Below, in pieces: positions 8,262 through 16,038 of a stretch of DNA of 64,000 bases. The stretch's first letter is position 1; each line of letters starts with the position of its first letter. Location of the stretch: contig DBEYYM010000006.1 of assembly GCA_048184675.1 (NCBI GenBank), positions 1 through 64,000 of the forward strand, in the 5' to 3' direction. A program made the translations under genes and the position numbers. The notes under the pieces were generated by a model. That model had not been told where the DNA came from. It saw nothing but the letters and a program-made list of their open reading frames with translations, and made no database searches. The stretch comes from Evtepia sp048184675. GTDB taxonomy: Bacteria; Bacillota; Clostridia; Oscillospirales; Oscillospiraceae.

Positions 8262-9014
8262 ATGGAAAAGAATGATTTCTTGCTTTACAACGAGATTATC
8301 TACCACATCCACACCTGTCCAGACATGGACGACCTGAAGCGGTCTATCCTGGCGCAAATCAAGCTCATCATCCCCTATGCTTATGCCAGCCTCATTGTGG
8401 TGGACATCGACCCCCAGACCAAAGAGATCCACCACAGGGACCCCTTCTGCCTGCCCGAGAGCTTCACCGCCCTGGAGGAGGCCTGGATCGACCGGGACCA
8501 TGAAGATGAGAGCCTGTGGGTGAGCCACGCCCCGGAGTCCATCGTGGTCCGCAGCAGCGACCTGACCGGGGAGGCGAGGCTGGAGAGCACCATTTTCCAG
8601 GAGCTCTACCAGCAGTACAGCATTTACGACACCATGACCATGAACCTAGCCTATGACCACCAGGTGATGGCCCTGCTCACCCTCTACCGCACCCGGGCCG
8701 ACGGCGTTTTTACCGACGATGAAGCCTTTTACCTCCGGGCCCTGGCCGGCCACATCAACTATGCCTACTACACCATGGCCCACCGGGGCGCCAGCCAGCG
8801 GGCCCAGGCCAAATCCCTGGAGGAGCTGGTGCAGGAGCACGACCTGACCCGCCGGGAGACCGAAGTGCTGGGCCTGGTGTTCCAGGACCTGAACAACGAT
8901 GAAATTTTAGAGCGCCTCCACATCTCCCGCCACACCCTGCTCAAGCATTTGCAGAACCTGTATCGCAAGTGTGGGGTCTCCTCCCGCTGGGATCTGCGGA
9001 AGCTGCGGCCCTGA
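8262..9014 (+). CDS. LuxR-type transcriptional regulator (copy 1)
   Basis: A 250-residue regulator. Residues 1-180 resemble a GAF/autoinducer-type sensor fold and begin MEKNDFLLYNEIIYHIHTCP; residues about 185-250 are a LuxR helix-turn-helix (LTRRETEVLGLVFQDLNNDE then ISRHTLLKHLQNLYRKCGV). There is no receiver domain and no Trp/Tyr/Asp acyl-homoserine-lactone pocket that I can identify. GGAGG at 8251-8255 fixes the ATG at 8262. The next gene is a close paralogue 29 bases downstream, so both are probably co-transcribed from the promoter at 8187. Targets are unknown. Confidence 0.85.
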   Translation: MEKNDFLLYNEIIYHIHTCPDMDDLKRSILAQIKLIIPYAYASLIVVDIDPQTKEIHHRDPFCLPESFTALEEAWIDRDHEDESLWVSHAPESIVVRSSDLTGEARLESTIFQELYQQYSIYDTMTMNLAYDHQVMALLTLYRTRADGVFTDDEAFYLRALAGHINYAYYTMAHRGASQRAQAKSLEELVQEHDLTRRETEVLGLVFQDLNNDEILERLHISRHTLLKHLQNLYRKCGVSSRWDLRKLRP

Positions 9015-9043
9015 GAGGGAGGACCCAGAAAGGAGGCCAGAGG

Positions 9044-9799
9044 ATGGAAAAGAACGATTTTTTACTTTATAACGAGATTATCTACCGGCTCCACGCCTGC
9101 CAGACCATGGAAGAGTTCAAGCCCACCCTGCTGGCGCAGCTGAAGCTGATGTTACCCTATACCTATGGCAGCTTCATCACCATTCAAACCGATCCTGAAA
9201 CCCGGGAGCTTATCCACCGGGACCCTTACTGCCGGCCCAGGGAGTTTGAGGAGGGGGAGCGGGGGTGGCTGGGGCGCATCGACGAGGGCTACACCGTTTG
9301 GCTCAGCCACGCCCCCGAGTCCACAGTGGTTCGGGACAGTGAGCTCCTATCGGGAGACGGCCGCTTTTCCACGCCCAGCTACCGGGAGTTTTATCGGCAG
9401 TACCAGATCTACGACTGCATTCAAATGAACGTGACCCACGCCGGCCAGGCTTTGGGCCGGTTGGCCCTCTACCGCACCCGGGCCGACGGGCTGTTTACCG
9501 AGAAGGAGGCTTTTTTTCTCCGGGCCCTGGCCAACCATATCAACTTGGCCTGCTGGCGGTGCAGCCAGGTCCCTCAGGCGGAGAAAACCCGGGCGCAAAC
9601 CCTGCAGGAGCTCATCCAGACCCACGGCCTGACCCGCCGGGAGGGAGAGGTGCTGGCCCTGATCTTCCAGGATCTGAACAACGAAGAGATTTTAGCGCGG
9701 CTGGTCATCAGCCGAAACACCCTGCTCAAGCACCTGCAAAACCTCTACCGCAAATGCGGGGTCTCTTCCCGCTGGGACCTGCGGAAGTTGGGCGGGTAA
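9044..9799 (+). CDS. LuxR-type transcriptional regulator (copy 2)
   Basis: A 251-residue paralogue of the preceding gene, starting with the same MEKNDFLLYNEIIY and ending with nearly the same helix-turn-helix (LTRREGEVLALIFQDLNNEE, NTLLKHLQNLYRKCGVSSRW). The sensor halves differ more than the DNA-binding halves, which suggests similar DNA targets but different signals. AGGAGG lies before the ATG. Followed by a hairpin terminator (9834-9876). The pair is best explained by local tandem duplication. Confidence 0.85.
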   Translation: MEKNDFLLYNEIIYRLHACQTMEEFKPTLLAQLKLMLPYTYGSFITIQTDPETRELIHRDPYCRPREFEEGERGWLGRIDEGYTVWLSHAPESTVVRDSELLSGDGRFSTPSYREFYRQYQIYDCIQMNVTHAGQALGRLALYRTRADGLFTEKEAFFLRALANHINLACWRCSQVPQAEKTRAQTLQELIQTHGLTRREGEVLALIFQDLNNEEILARLVISRNTLLKHLQNLYRKCGVSSRWDLRKLGG

Positions 9800-9833
9800 C
9801 CTGGGTGTGCGAAGGGAAATGGATCAAAGAAAC

Positions 9834-9876
9834 AACGCCGGACGCAAGAGCCCTCAGGGCCGCCGCGTCCGGCGTT
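9834..9876. terminator. Bidirectional hairpin between LuxR pair and M20 gene
   Basis: 12-bp perfect stem AACGCCGGACGC (9834-9845) / GCGTCCGGCGTT (9865-9876) between convergent genes, with short T-rich runs on both sides. It probably ends both transcripts. Confidence 0.75.
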
Positions 9877-9885
9877 TGCTGTGCG

Positions 9886-10986
9886 TTATTTCTCCACCCG
9901 ATAGTTTTGTGCCAGCTCCATCCAAAAGGCGGCGCCTTTTTCCAGGCAAGTTTCGTCAAAGGCGAAGTCCTCGGCGTGGAGGGCGGGGGAGGGGCCGCAG
10001 CCCAGGAAGAAGAACATGGCCGGCAGATGGCGCTGGTATAAGGCGAAATCCTCGGAAATCATCACGGGTTTCTCTAGGTCTTGGAAGGCCACTCCGCAGG
10101 CCCGGACCTGGTCGTAGAGGTCGTCGGGGTTCCACACGGCGGGGTAGCCGTCGTTGAGGTGGACGTCCACCTGGCAGCCGGTGGCGGCCTCTACTTCCCG
10201 GCCAATCTGCCGCAGGCCGTCCCGCAGCCCCAGAAAGATCTCGTCTTGAAAGGCCCGGAGGCTGCCCAGGAGAATGGTCTGGCCGCTGATTACATTGCGG
10301 ACGGTACCGCTTTCCATCCGGCCAAACTTCAGCAGGCGGAAGATGTGAGGGGGCAAGGCGGCCTCCAGGGCCGTGGCCCGTCGGTAGAACTCCACCCCGG
10401 CGGCCAGGGCGTCCAGGCCCTCCTCAGCCTTGGCAATGTGGCTGGGCCGGCCGGTGATGGTCACCGACACCTCGCAGGACCGGCCCATGAGCTCCCGCTT
10501 TCGGGAGGCGATGACCCCGGCGGGAAGATCCGGCCACAGATGCATGCCGAAGAGGCAGGCTACCTTGTGGTCCTCAAAGACCCCGCTCTGGCACAGATCC
10601 TTGGCCCCTCCGGTGGTCTCCTCGGCGGGCTGGAAAATAAGAAGCACGTTGTGGGGCAGGTTCTCCTGCTCCTGAAGCCACTGGGCCAGGGCCAGCACCA
10701 TGGCCATGTGGCCGTCGTGGCCGCAGGCGTGCATGTTGCCCGGGTGGGTGGAGGCAAAGGGCAGGCCGGTTTTCTCCGTGATGGGCAGGGCGTCGGCATC
10801 GCTGCGGAAGGCGATGGCATAGGGCCGCCCAAAGTCAAAAAAGGCGCACAGGGACCCTGGAATGGGGGAGGAGAGGGTGCACTTCAAAGGGGTTAAAACC
10901 TGGCGGAGATAGGCCAGGGTTTCGGGCAGATCCCGGTCCAGCTCTGGAATCTGGTGGAGCGCCCGACGATGTTGGATCACTTGCAT
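9886..10986 (-). CDS. M20-family amidohydrolase, candidate N-acetyl-DAP deacetylase
   Basis: A 366-residue M20D metallopeptidase-fold hydrolase. Metal and catalytic motifs are MHACGHDGHMA near residue 85, QPAEETTGGA near 120, a conserved H in FGMHLWPD near 145 and ISEDFALYQ near 320. In bacteria using the acetylase lysine route, a member of this family removes acetate from N-acetyl-L,L-diaminopimelate. That role is inferred here because the gene diverges from dapH with only 120 bases between starts. Alternatives are hippurate or indole-acetyl-amino-acid hydrolases. The ATG at 10984-10986 is preceded by GGGAGG. Confidence 0.82.
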   Translation of the reverse strand: MQVIQHRRALHQIPELDRDLPETLAYLRQVLTPLKCTLSSPIPGSLCAFFDFGRPYAIAFRSDADALPITEKTGLPFASTHPGNMHACGHDGHMAMVLALAQWLQEQENLPHNVLLIFQPAEETTGGAKDLCQSGVFEDHKVACLFGMHLWPDLPAGVIASRKRELMGRSCEVSVTITGRPSHIAKAEEGLDALAAGVEFYRRATALEAALPPHIFRLLKFGRMESGTVRNVISGQTILLGSLRAFQDEIFLGLRDGLRQIGREVEAATGCQVDVHLNDGYPAVWNPDDLYDQVRACGVAFQDLEKPVMISEDFALYQRHLPAMFFFLGCGPSPALHAEDFAFDETCLEKGAAFWMELAQNYRVEK

Positions 10987-11043
10987 AAAGAAAACCTCCC
11001 TAGGCCCTGAATCGGGCAAAAATGAAAGAAAACGTGCCTTCGC

Positions 11044-11072
11044 TTGCATCTTAACGGAAAAGGTGCTATACT
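11044..11072 (+). promoter_or_regulatory. dapH promoter
   Basis: TTGCAT (11044-11049), 17 bases, TATACT (11067-11072), 34 bases ahead of the dapH ATG in the divergent intergenic region. Confidence 0.75.
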
Positions 11073-11106
11073 GCCTCCATCCCAATTCCCGATAGGAGGC
11101 GTGCAG

Positions 11107-11802
11107 ATGAACGCACAGGAAATTATTGAACGGATCCGCACCGCGGAGAAAAAGACCCCGGTCCGGGTCTTCCTGAAAGAGAAGAAGCCCGTGGACTTCC
11201 CCCAGGCCACTGTGTTCCCTTGCGGGGAGACCAAGATTGTCTTTGGGGACTGGAAGGACATCGGTCCCGTCCTCCAGGCCCATGAAGCCGACCTAGACCA
11301 GGTGGTGGTGGAAAACGACAGCCGCAACTCCGCCATCCCTCTGCTGGACAAGCGGGGGCTCAATGCCCGCATCGAGCCTGGGGCCATCCTTCGGGAGCAG
11401 GTGGAGATCGGGGACAACGCGGTGGTGATGATGGGGGCCATTGTGAACATCGGCGCAGTCATCGGCGAGGGGACCATGATCGACATGGGGGCCGTGCTGG
11501 GCGGCCGGGCCATTGTGGGTAAAAACTGCCACATCGGGGCCGGCGCCGTGCTGGCTGGAGTGGTAGAGCCCGCCAGCGCTGTCCCTGTGGTCATTGAGGA
11601 CGATGTGCTCATCGGCGCCAATGCCGTGGTCATCGAGGGCTGCCGGGTGGGCAAAGGGGCCGTGGTGGCCGCCGGCGCCGTGGTGGTCAGAGATGTGGCC
11701 CCCAACACTGTAGTGGCCGGCGTGCCCGCCAAGGTCCTGAAGGACAAGGACGGACAGACCCTGGAGAAGACCGCCCTGGTGGACGGGCTGCGGGAGCTGT
11801 AA
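11107..11802 (+). CDS. dapH: Tetrahydrodipicolinate N-acetyltransferase
   Basis: Transfers acetate from acetyl-CoA to tetrahydrodipicolinate in the acetylase branch of lysine/meso-DAP synthesis. The 231-residue protein has an N-terminal DapH domain (MNAQEIIERIRTAEKKTPVR) and a left-handed beta-helix of hexapeptide repeats from about residue 90 (NAVVMMGAIVNIGAVIGEGT) to 200, ending AGVPAKVL. GGAGG lies before the ATG at 11107. The probable next enzyme (M20 hydrolase) is divergent, and dapF lies 1.4 kb on. The natural terminator of this gene seems to have been displaced to 13166 by an inserted AT-rich segment. Confidence 0.93.
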   Translation: MNAQEIIERIRTAEKKTPVRVFLKEKKPVDFPQATVFPCGETKIVFGDWKDIGPVLQAHEADLDQVVVENDSRNSAIPLLDKRGLNARIEPGAILREQVEIGDNAVVMMGAIVNIGAVIGEGTMIDMGAVLGGRAIVGKNCHIGAGAVLAGVVEPASAVPVVIEDDVLIGANAVVIEGCRVGKGAVVAAGAVVVRDVAPNTVVAGVPAKVLKDKDGQTLEKTALVDGLREL

Positions 11803-11808
11803 GAAAGA

Positions 11809-11822
11809 ATAAAAAATAGTAT
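11809..11822. repeat. Left direct repeat of AT-rich island
   Basis: ATAAAAAATAGTAT, seven bases after the dapH stop codon, recurs exactly at 13141-13154. The 1.3 kb between them differs sharply in base composition from the flanks, so these may be attachment-site or target duplications. Confidence 0.5.
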
Positions 11823-11924
11823 TTGATTTTGTACTATTGCAAAGCCTTGAACTGTGAAAACAATTGCAAATACATGGTTTTCCACCTATTAGGACACTTA
11901 TAAAATCAATGATTTTTGCAGCTT

Positions 11925-11943
11925 TGGTGCCCAAATGGTGCCC
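11925..11943. repeat. TGGTGCCC double repeat, left copy
   Basis: TGGTGCCC-AAA-TGGTGCCC, two direct octamers 11 bases apart. A near copy with two changes lies at 12985-13003 in the same orientation. Such paired short repeats occur near recombinase-recognised ends, but no recombinase gene is present here. Confidence 0.4.
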
Positions 11944-12001
11944 GGATTTTCTATGACGATATAAAATGATACGGGCAGATATAAGAAAGAACATACTATA
12001 C

Positions 12002-12032
12002 GAGAGCGAAAGCACTCGTTGCTTTCGCTCTC
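12002..12032. terminator. Strong hairpin in the island
   Basis: Perfect 13-bp stem GAGAGCGAAAGCA / TGCTTTCGCTCTC with a 5-base loop. The T-run on either side is weak (CTTGTCT), so it may be a terminator for read-through from dapH or a structural end of the island. Confidence 0.5.
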
Positions 12033-12092
12033 TTGTCTGCTACATAAGCAAGGGCGACTGGCTCTGCTATTTCGTACAAATGAGGAAAGTAA

Positions 12093-12121
12093 TAGAAAAA
12101 TTTATATATGGGTGCTATAAT
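12093..12121 (+). promoter_or_regulatory. Promoter for the island gene
   Basis: TAGAAA (12093-12098), 17 bases, TATAAT (12116-12121), 41 bases ahead of the ATG at 12163. Confidence 0.5.
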
Positions 12122-12162
12122 ATTGCTATACAAAGCGACAACTTTGAAGTTAGAGGTGAGTT

Positions 12163-12609
12163 ATGAAACAAGACATTGTATCAAAATTGACATCAAAAGA
12201 TGACAAATATGCTTGTGCGATTGCCGATAAAATTATATCTGAAAGTCAAACAACAGATGAATGGTATGAGTTCTTTGATGGTTTTGCAACATTGCTCAAT
12301 CACCCCAAATCATTCGTGAGAAATAGAGCGATATGTATTCTCGCGGCAAATGCACAGTGGGATGAAGAAAATCGTTTTGATTATATCATATCTGATTTTC
12401 TTACCCATATTACGGACGAAAAACCGATTACTGCCAGACAGTGTATTAAAGCACTTGTTCAAGTTGGTCAGTCGAAACCACAATACATTCCAGTGATAAT
12501 ATCTGCTCTACACAGTGCAGATTTATCTAAATATAAAGACAGTATGCGTCCGCTGATTGAGAAAGATATTTCAGATACAAAACAGGCTTTGACAGCAACT
12601 AACATATAG
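12163..12609 (+). CDS. HEAT-repeat-like helical protein in AT-rich island
   Basis: A 148-residue all-helical protein. The central pattern (FVRNRAICILAANAQWDEEN, then ITARQCIKALVQVGQSKPQY) alternates paired helices like HEAT/ARM repeats found in small proteins sometimes labelled SufBD-like. No catalytic motif is visible. RBS is AGAGGTGAG before the ATG. Codon use is AT-rich (many AAA, ATA, TTT), unlike every neighbour, which supports recent transfer. Role is unknown. Confidence 0.7.
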   Translation: MKQDIVSKLTSKDDKYACAIADKIISESQTTDEWYEFFDGFATLLNHPKSFVRNRAICILAANAQWDEENRFDYIISDFLTHITDEKPITARQCIKALVQVGQSKPQYIPVIISALHSADLSKYKDSMRPLIEKDISDTKQALTATNI

Positions 12610-13140
12610 TGAGAAAACTTTCAGTTTGGAGTGGGTTTGGGATATTCCCAACAAGCAAAAACCTATTTTTCTGTCATAGATGAAAACGAGTGGTTTTTAC
12701 GGAAAGGGTACCCCTTTCCTATGCTTGCTACGCTACGGAACTTTTCATAAAGGAATGGAAAGGAAAAAGATAATCTACACAGATAGCCTCTTGCTATGAA
12801 ATGTTACGCAGTTAAAGGGCATTTTTGAGGAAAAAGGTATAAACATTTTACCCTATCTGTTTTAGTGCTTGTAATGCCTTTCCTACAAGGTTTGTAAAGC
12901 CTCTAATGCGTAAAATACCACAAACAAAGCTGCCCTTGTGGGCGCAATAATACCTTCCTGTGCGTATGTTTATTGCCTTATTTATGGTGCTAAAATGGTG
13001 CCCAATTTTACAAAACCAACTTATACGGAAATATGAGAAGATACAAGCAAGAATGAAAAAACCATTGAAAATACAGGGTTTTTCCTCACTTCTATAAGCA
13101 CTTGTAAGAAGTAATAAGACGATTTTCGTCTATAAAATCG

Positions 13141-13154
13141 ATAAAAAATAGTAT
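13141..13154. repeat. Right direct repeat of AT-rich island
   Basis: Exact second copy of ATAAAAAATAGTAT. GC-rich, genome-typical sequence including a terminator resumes directly after it. Confidence 0.5.
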
Positions 13155-13165
13155 AGCACAGAAAG

Positions 13166-13198
13166 GCTTTCCGGTCCATCGGGCTGGAAAGCTTTTTT
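13166..13198. terminator. Terminator downstream of dapF (originally also dapH)
   Basis: GCTTTCC (13166-13172) / GGAAAGC (13186-13192) stem followed by TTTTTTG on the plus strand. It faces plus-strand transcription from dapH although the island now separates them. Confidence 0.75.
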
Positions 13199-13230
13199 GT
13201 GGCGGGCGATGGGTCGCTGCCGGGCTTCCC

Positions 13231-14076
13231 TTACTTCAGTGGGGGCAGTTCCTCGTCAAAGATCTCCCCCTTGGCCACCAGGTTTGTGGGCCCGGTGAGC
13301 CAGAGGTTTGTGACGGTTTCGCCCTGCCGGTCCACGTCCACGGTGAGGAGGCCGCCGCCCACTGTGACCTGCACCTTTTGCCCGCTGACCTGCCCCAGCA
13401 GGGTCAGGACGGTGACCACACTGCCGGTTCCCGTGCCGCAGGCCAGGGTGAAGCCCTCTACCCCCCGCTCATAGGTCTTCTCCAGCACCTGGTCCGGCCC
13501 GGTGATCTCATAGAAATTCACGTTGGCCCCCTTGGGGAACTGGGGGTGATACCGCAGGGCCCGGCCCAGCCGGAACAGGGCCTGGGGGTCGGCCTGGGCC
13601 AGGCCGGGATAGGGGACCACCGCGTGGGGCAGGCCGGGGTCACCCAACTCCACATAGGCGCAGGGGTAGGCGGTTCCCTCCACGTCCACCGTCTCCTGAA
13701 GGCGGAGGGTGGTGGGGCTATTCAGCCGCACCCGGTACTGCCGCTGGCTGATCCGGTCTCCCGTGACGATGCCGGCAGTGGTCTCGATGACCTGGTGGGC
13801 CCCGGATAGGCCGGTCTCATAGCCATACCGGCAGATGCACCGGGCCCCGTTGCCACACATCTCGCCCACAGAGCCGTCGCTGTTGAAAAAGAGCATCTTA
13901 AAGTCGGCCTCTCCGCTGGCTTTCTCCACCACCATGAAGCCGTCGGCCCCCAGGGACAAATGGGGGGTGCAGAGGGTCTGGGCAATTTGGGGCAAGGCGG
14001 CCTCGGGCAGGCCCTCCTCCAAATTATTTAGGATGATAAAATCATTTCCGGCGCCGTTCATTTTCCAAAATTTCAT
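13231..14076 (-). CDS. dapF: Diaminopimelate epimerase
   Basis: PLP-independent epimerase making meso-DAP from L,L-DAP. The 281-residue protein starts MKFWKMNGAGNDFIILNN, and both catalytic cysteines are visible: Cys74 in GEMCGNGARCICRYG and Cys213 in FTLACGTGTGS. The ATG at 14074-14076 has GGAGACC just upstream; an in-frame ATG eight codons earlier lacks a ribosome site. It is convergent with dapH, and with dapH and the M20 enzyme it would complete the acetylase route from tetrahydrodipicolinate to meso-DAP. Confidence 0.96.
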   Translation of the reverse strand: MKFWKMNGAGNDFIILNNLEEGLPEAALPQIAQTLCTPHLSLGADGFMVVEKASGEADFKMLFFNSDGSVGEMCGNGARCICRYGYETGLSGAHQVIETTAGIVTGDRISQRQYRVRLNSPTTLRLQETVDVEGTAYPCAYVELGDPGLPHAVVPYPGLAQADPQALFRLGRALRYHPQFPKGANVNFYEITGPDQVLEKTYERGVEGFTLACGTGTGSVVTVLTLLGQVSGQKVQVTVGGGLLTVDVDRQGETVTNLWLTGPTNLVAKGEIFDEELPPLK

Positions 14077-14199
14077 GGGGAGGTCTCCTTTTTTAGACAA
14101 AATCGATGGCTTTATTTCACCACAAACCTAGGAAAAAATCAAGGGGGAGGGGAGCCTGGAGGCCCGGCAGGTCTCTGGCGGAAAATTTGCAGTACACTC

Positions 14200-14228
14200 T
14201 TGACAAAAAAAGCCTAAACTGATATGAT
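14200..14228 (+). promoter_or_regulatory. Consensus promoter of the symporter leader
   Basis: TTGACA (14200-14205), 17 bases, TATGAT (14223-14228). The predicted start near 14235 leaves a 5' leader of about 143 bases before the symporter ATG. Confidence 0.85.
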
Positions 14229-14234
14229 CTATTT

Positions 14235-14377
14235 GTAAAAACTGTTTCGCTGTTTTGAACGGAGAAGGGCGGTTTCCCCCGCTCTTGTAATCTGTTTGAA
14301 AGCCGGCAAATGGGCGTGCACAAGGCACCCATTGCCGGTTTTTTTGCGCCTTTGGGTTCCAAAAGGAGGAGATTGTC
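14235..14377 (+). promoter_or_regulatory. Attenuator-like 5' leader of the symporter gene
   Basis: The leader has a first hairpin (AGGGCGG at about 14264 pairing with CCGCTCT near 14280) and then a strong intrinsic terminator at 14303-14345: CCGGCA...TGCCGG with inner GGGCGTGC/GCACCC, followed by seven T. The terminator lies between promoter and gene, so read-through must be controlled. I do not recognise a known riboswitch class, T-box or leader peptide. Confidence 0.6.
14303..14345 (+). terminator. Intrinsic terminator inside the symporter leader
   Basis: Stem CCGGCAAATGGG-GTGC with GCACCCATTGCCGG, then TTTTTTT. No gene precedes it on the plus strand after the promoter at 14200, so it acts as an attenuator. 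Confidence 0.75.
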
Positions 14378-15898
14378 ATGCATTTAAGTCCATTGCACGT
14401 GGTGGGTATGCTGGCCACCATCGCCCTGATTATCGGGATCGGCGTTTATTCCGGTCGAAAGGTCAAGTCCGCAGCGGATTTTTCCAGCGGCGGCGGTAAG
14501 GCCGGGGCCTGGATTGTCTGCGGGGCCATTATGGGCACTCTGGTCAGCGGCCAGGCCACCATCGGCACCGCCCAGCTGGCTTTCTCCTTTGGCATGTCCG
14601 CCTGGTGGTTCACCCTGGGCTCGGGCATTGGCTGCCTGATTTTGGCCATTGGCTTTGCCAAGCCCTACCGCCACAGCGGGTGCTCTACCTTGCTCCAGAT
14701 CGTCTCCAAGGAGTACGGCACCAAGGCCGAGACCTTGGGAAGCGTGCTCAACGCCATTGGCATCTTCATTAGCGTAGTGGCCCAGGTGCTCTCGGCCACG
14801 GCTCTGCTTATCACCATCTTCCCCCTGAACCACCTGGCCGCCGCCCTGATTTCCATCCTCCTCATGGCCTTTTACGTGATCTTCGGCGGCGTTTGGGGGG
14901 CCGGCATGGGGGGCGTGGCGAAACTCATCCTCCTGTACGTCTCCTCCATTGTGGGGGGCATCCTGGTCTATGGTCTGGCCAATGGCTTCGGCGGCATGAT
15001 GGAGAGCCTAGAGGCCCTGCTGGCCAGCTCGCCCCTGGGCCAGCTCAGCGACCTGACCACGGCGGAGAGTGTCCACCAGCGCTTTACCTCCCTGGTGGCA
15101 CGGGGCGCCTCCAAGGACATCGGCTCCGGCCTGTCCCTGATTCTGGGGGTTCTGTCTACCCAGACCTATGCCCAGGCCATCTGGTCGGCCAAGAGCGACA
15201 AGGCCGCCCGGAAGGGGGCCCTGCTCAGCGCCCTGCTCATCCCCCCCATCGGCATTGCCTGCATCCTCATTGGCCTGTATATGCGGGGCCAGTGCATTAC
15301 TGCAGACGAGGTGGCCGCTCTTCAGGCCCTGGGCCAGACGGCGCCCGACGGGCTCATTCAGCTGGAGTCCACCGCCCAGGTTTTCCCGGTGTTTGTGGCC
15401 CAGTTCATGCCTAAGCTCTTTGGCGGCGTGGTCCTGGGGACCCTCTTTATCACCGTGGTGGGAGGCGGCTCGGGCCTGGCCCTGGGTATGGCTTCCATTC
15501 TGGTGACGGATATCTTCGCCCGGAAGAATGCCCACGTGAAGGAATCCAAAACCAACCTGATGGTCACCCGGGGGACCATTATGGTCATCCTGGTGGCGGC
15601 GGTCATCGTGGCCGTCCTGGTGCCGGGGGCCATGATCAACGACTTCGGCTTCCTCTCCATGGGCCTGCGGGGGGCTGTGGTCTTCCTGCCCATGTGTGGG
15701 GGTCTGTGGCTCAAGGGAAAGATCCCCGGCCGCTATGCCCTGGCCTCTATTGTTGCCGGACCCATCGCTGTGCTGGCGGGGAACTTTGCCGGCCTGCCCT
15801 TTGACTCCCTCTTCCTGGGGATGGCTGTGTGCCTGGTCATTATGGCCGTGGGGCTGGCAGCCGGAAAACATCACAACGCGACTTTGTCTACACATTGA
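14378..15898 (+). CDS. Sodium:solute symporter (SSS family)
   Basis: A 506-residue integral membrane protein of the SSS family, which couples Na+ to uptake of an organic solute. It begins MHLSPLHVVGMLATIALIIG and has about 12-13 hydrophobic segments, the conserved substrate/ion core around GTLVSGQATIGTAQLAF (residues 50-70), and a Gly/Ser-rich segment GGGSGLALGMASILVTDIFA near 370 typical of the family. The substrate cannot be read from the sequence. RBS is AAAGGAGGAG. Expression is probably set by the attenuator leader upstream; a GC-rich hairpin follows at 15911. Confidence 0.9.
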   Translation: MHLSPLHVVGMLATIALIIGIGVYSGRKVKSAADFSSGGGKAGAWIVCGAIMGTLVSGQATIGTAQLAFSFGMSAWWFTLGSGIGCLILAIGFAKPYRHSGCSTLLQIVSKEYGTKAETLGSVLNAIGIFISVVAQVLSATALLITIFPLNHLAAALISILLMAFYVIFGGVWGAGMGGVAKLILLYVSSIVGGILVYGLANGFGGMMESLEALLASSPLGQLSDLTTAESVHQRFTSLVARGASKDIGSGLSLILGVLSTQTYAQAIWSAKSDKAARKGALLSALLIPPIGIACILIGLYMRGQCITADEVAALQALGQTAPDGLIQLESTAQVFPVFVAQFMPKLFGGVVLGTLFITVVGGGSGLALGMASILVTDIFARKNAHVKESKTNLMVTRGTIMVILVAAVIVAVLVPGAMINDFGFLSMGLRGAVVFLPMCGGLWLKGKIPGRYALASIVAGPIAVLAGNFAGLPFDSLFLGMAVCLVIMAVGLAAGKHHNATLSTH

Positions 15899-15910
15899 CT
15901 TGCAATAGGA

Positions 15911-15950
15911 CCCCACCCCCGGCAGGAACAGCAGCCTGCTGGGGGTGGGG
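15911..15950 (+). terminator. Hairpin after the symporter gene
   Basis: CCCCACCCCC / GGGGGTGGGG stem with an inner GGCAGG/CCTGCT pair. The trailing T-run is weak (CCGTTTGTT). Confidence 0.6.
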
Positions 15951-15977
15951 CCGTTTGTTGGCGGGGGGATCTGCAGA

Positions 15978-16005
15978 TGACACCCCGCCAAAAATATGCT
16001 ATGAT
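15978..16005 (+). promoter_or_regulatory. Promoter for the ADP-ribosylglycohydrolase gene
   Basis: TGACAC (15978-15983), 16 bases, TATGAT (16000-16005), 33 bases before the ATG at 16039. Confidence 0.55.
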
Positions 16006-16038
16006 AAAGGAAACCAAACCAAGAAAGGAGTGCTCCCC

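Larger units (their letters stand above)
11809..13154. mobile_element. AT-rich insertion-like island between dapH and dapF
   Basis: A 1.35-kb segment markedly poorer in GC than all surrounding DNA, bounded by 14-bp direct repeats. It holds one gene (12163-12609), a 13-bp-stem terminator (12002-12032) and a second pair of internal direct repeats, TGGTGCCC-type, at 11925-11943 and 12985-13003 (17 of 19 identical). No integrase or transposase is present, so it would be a remnant or a cargo segment moved in trans. Bases 12610-13140 show no gene. Insertion is inferred, not proven. Confidence 0.5.
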
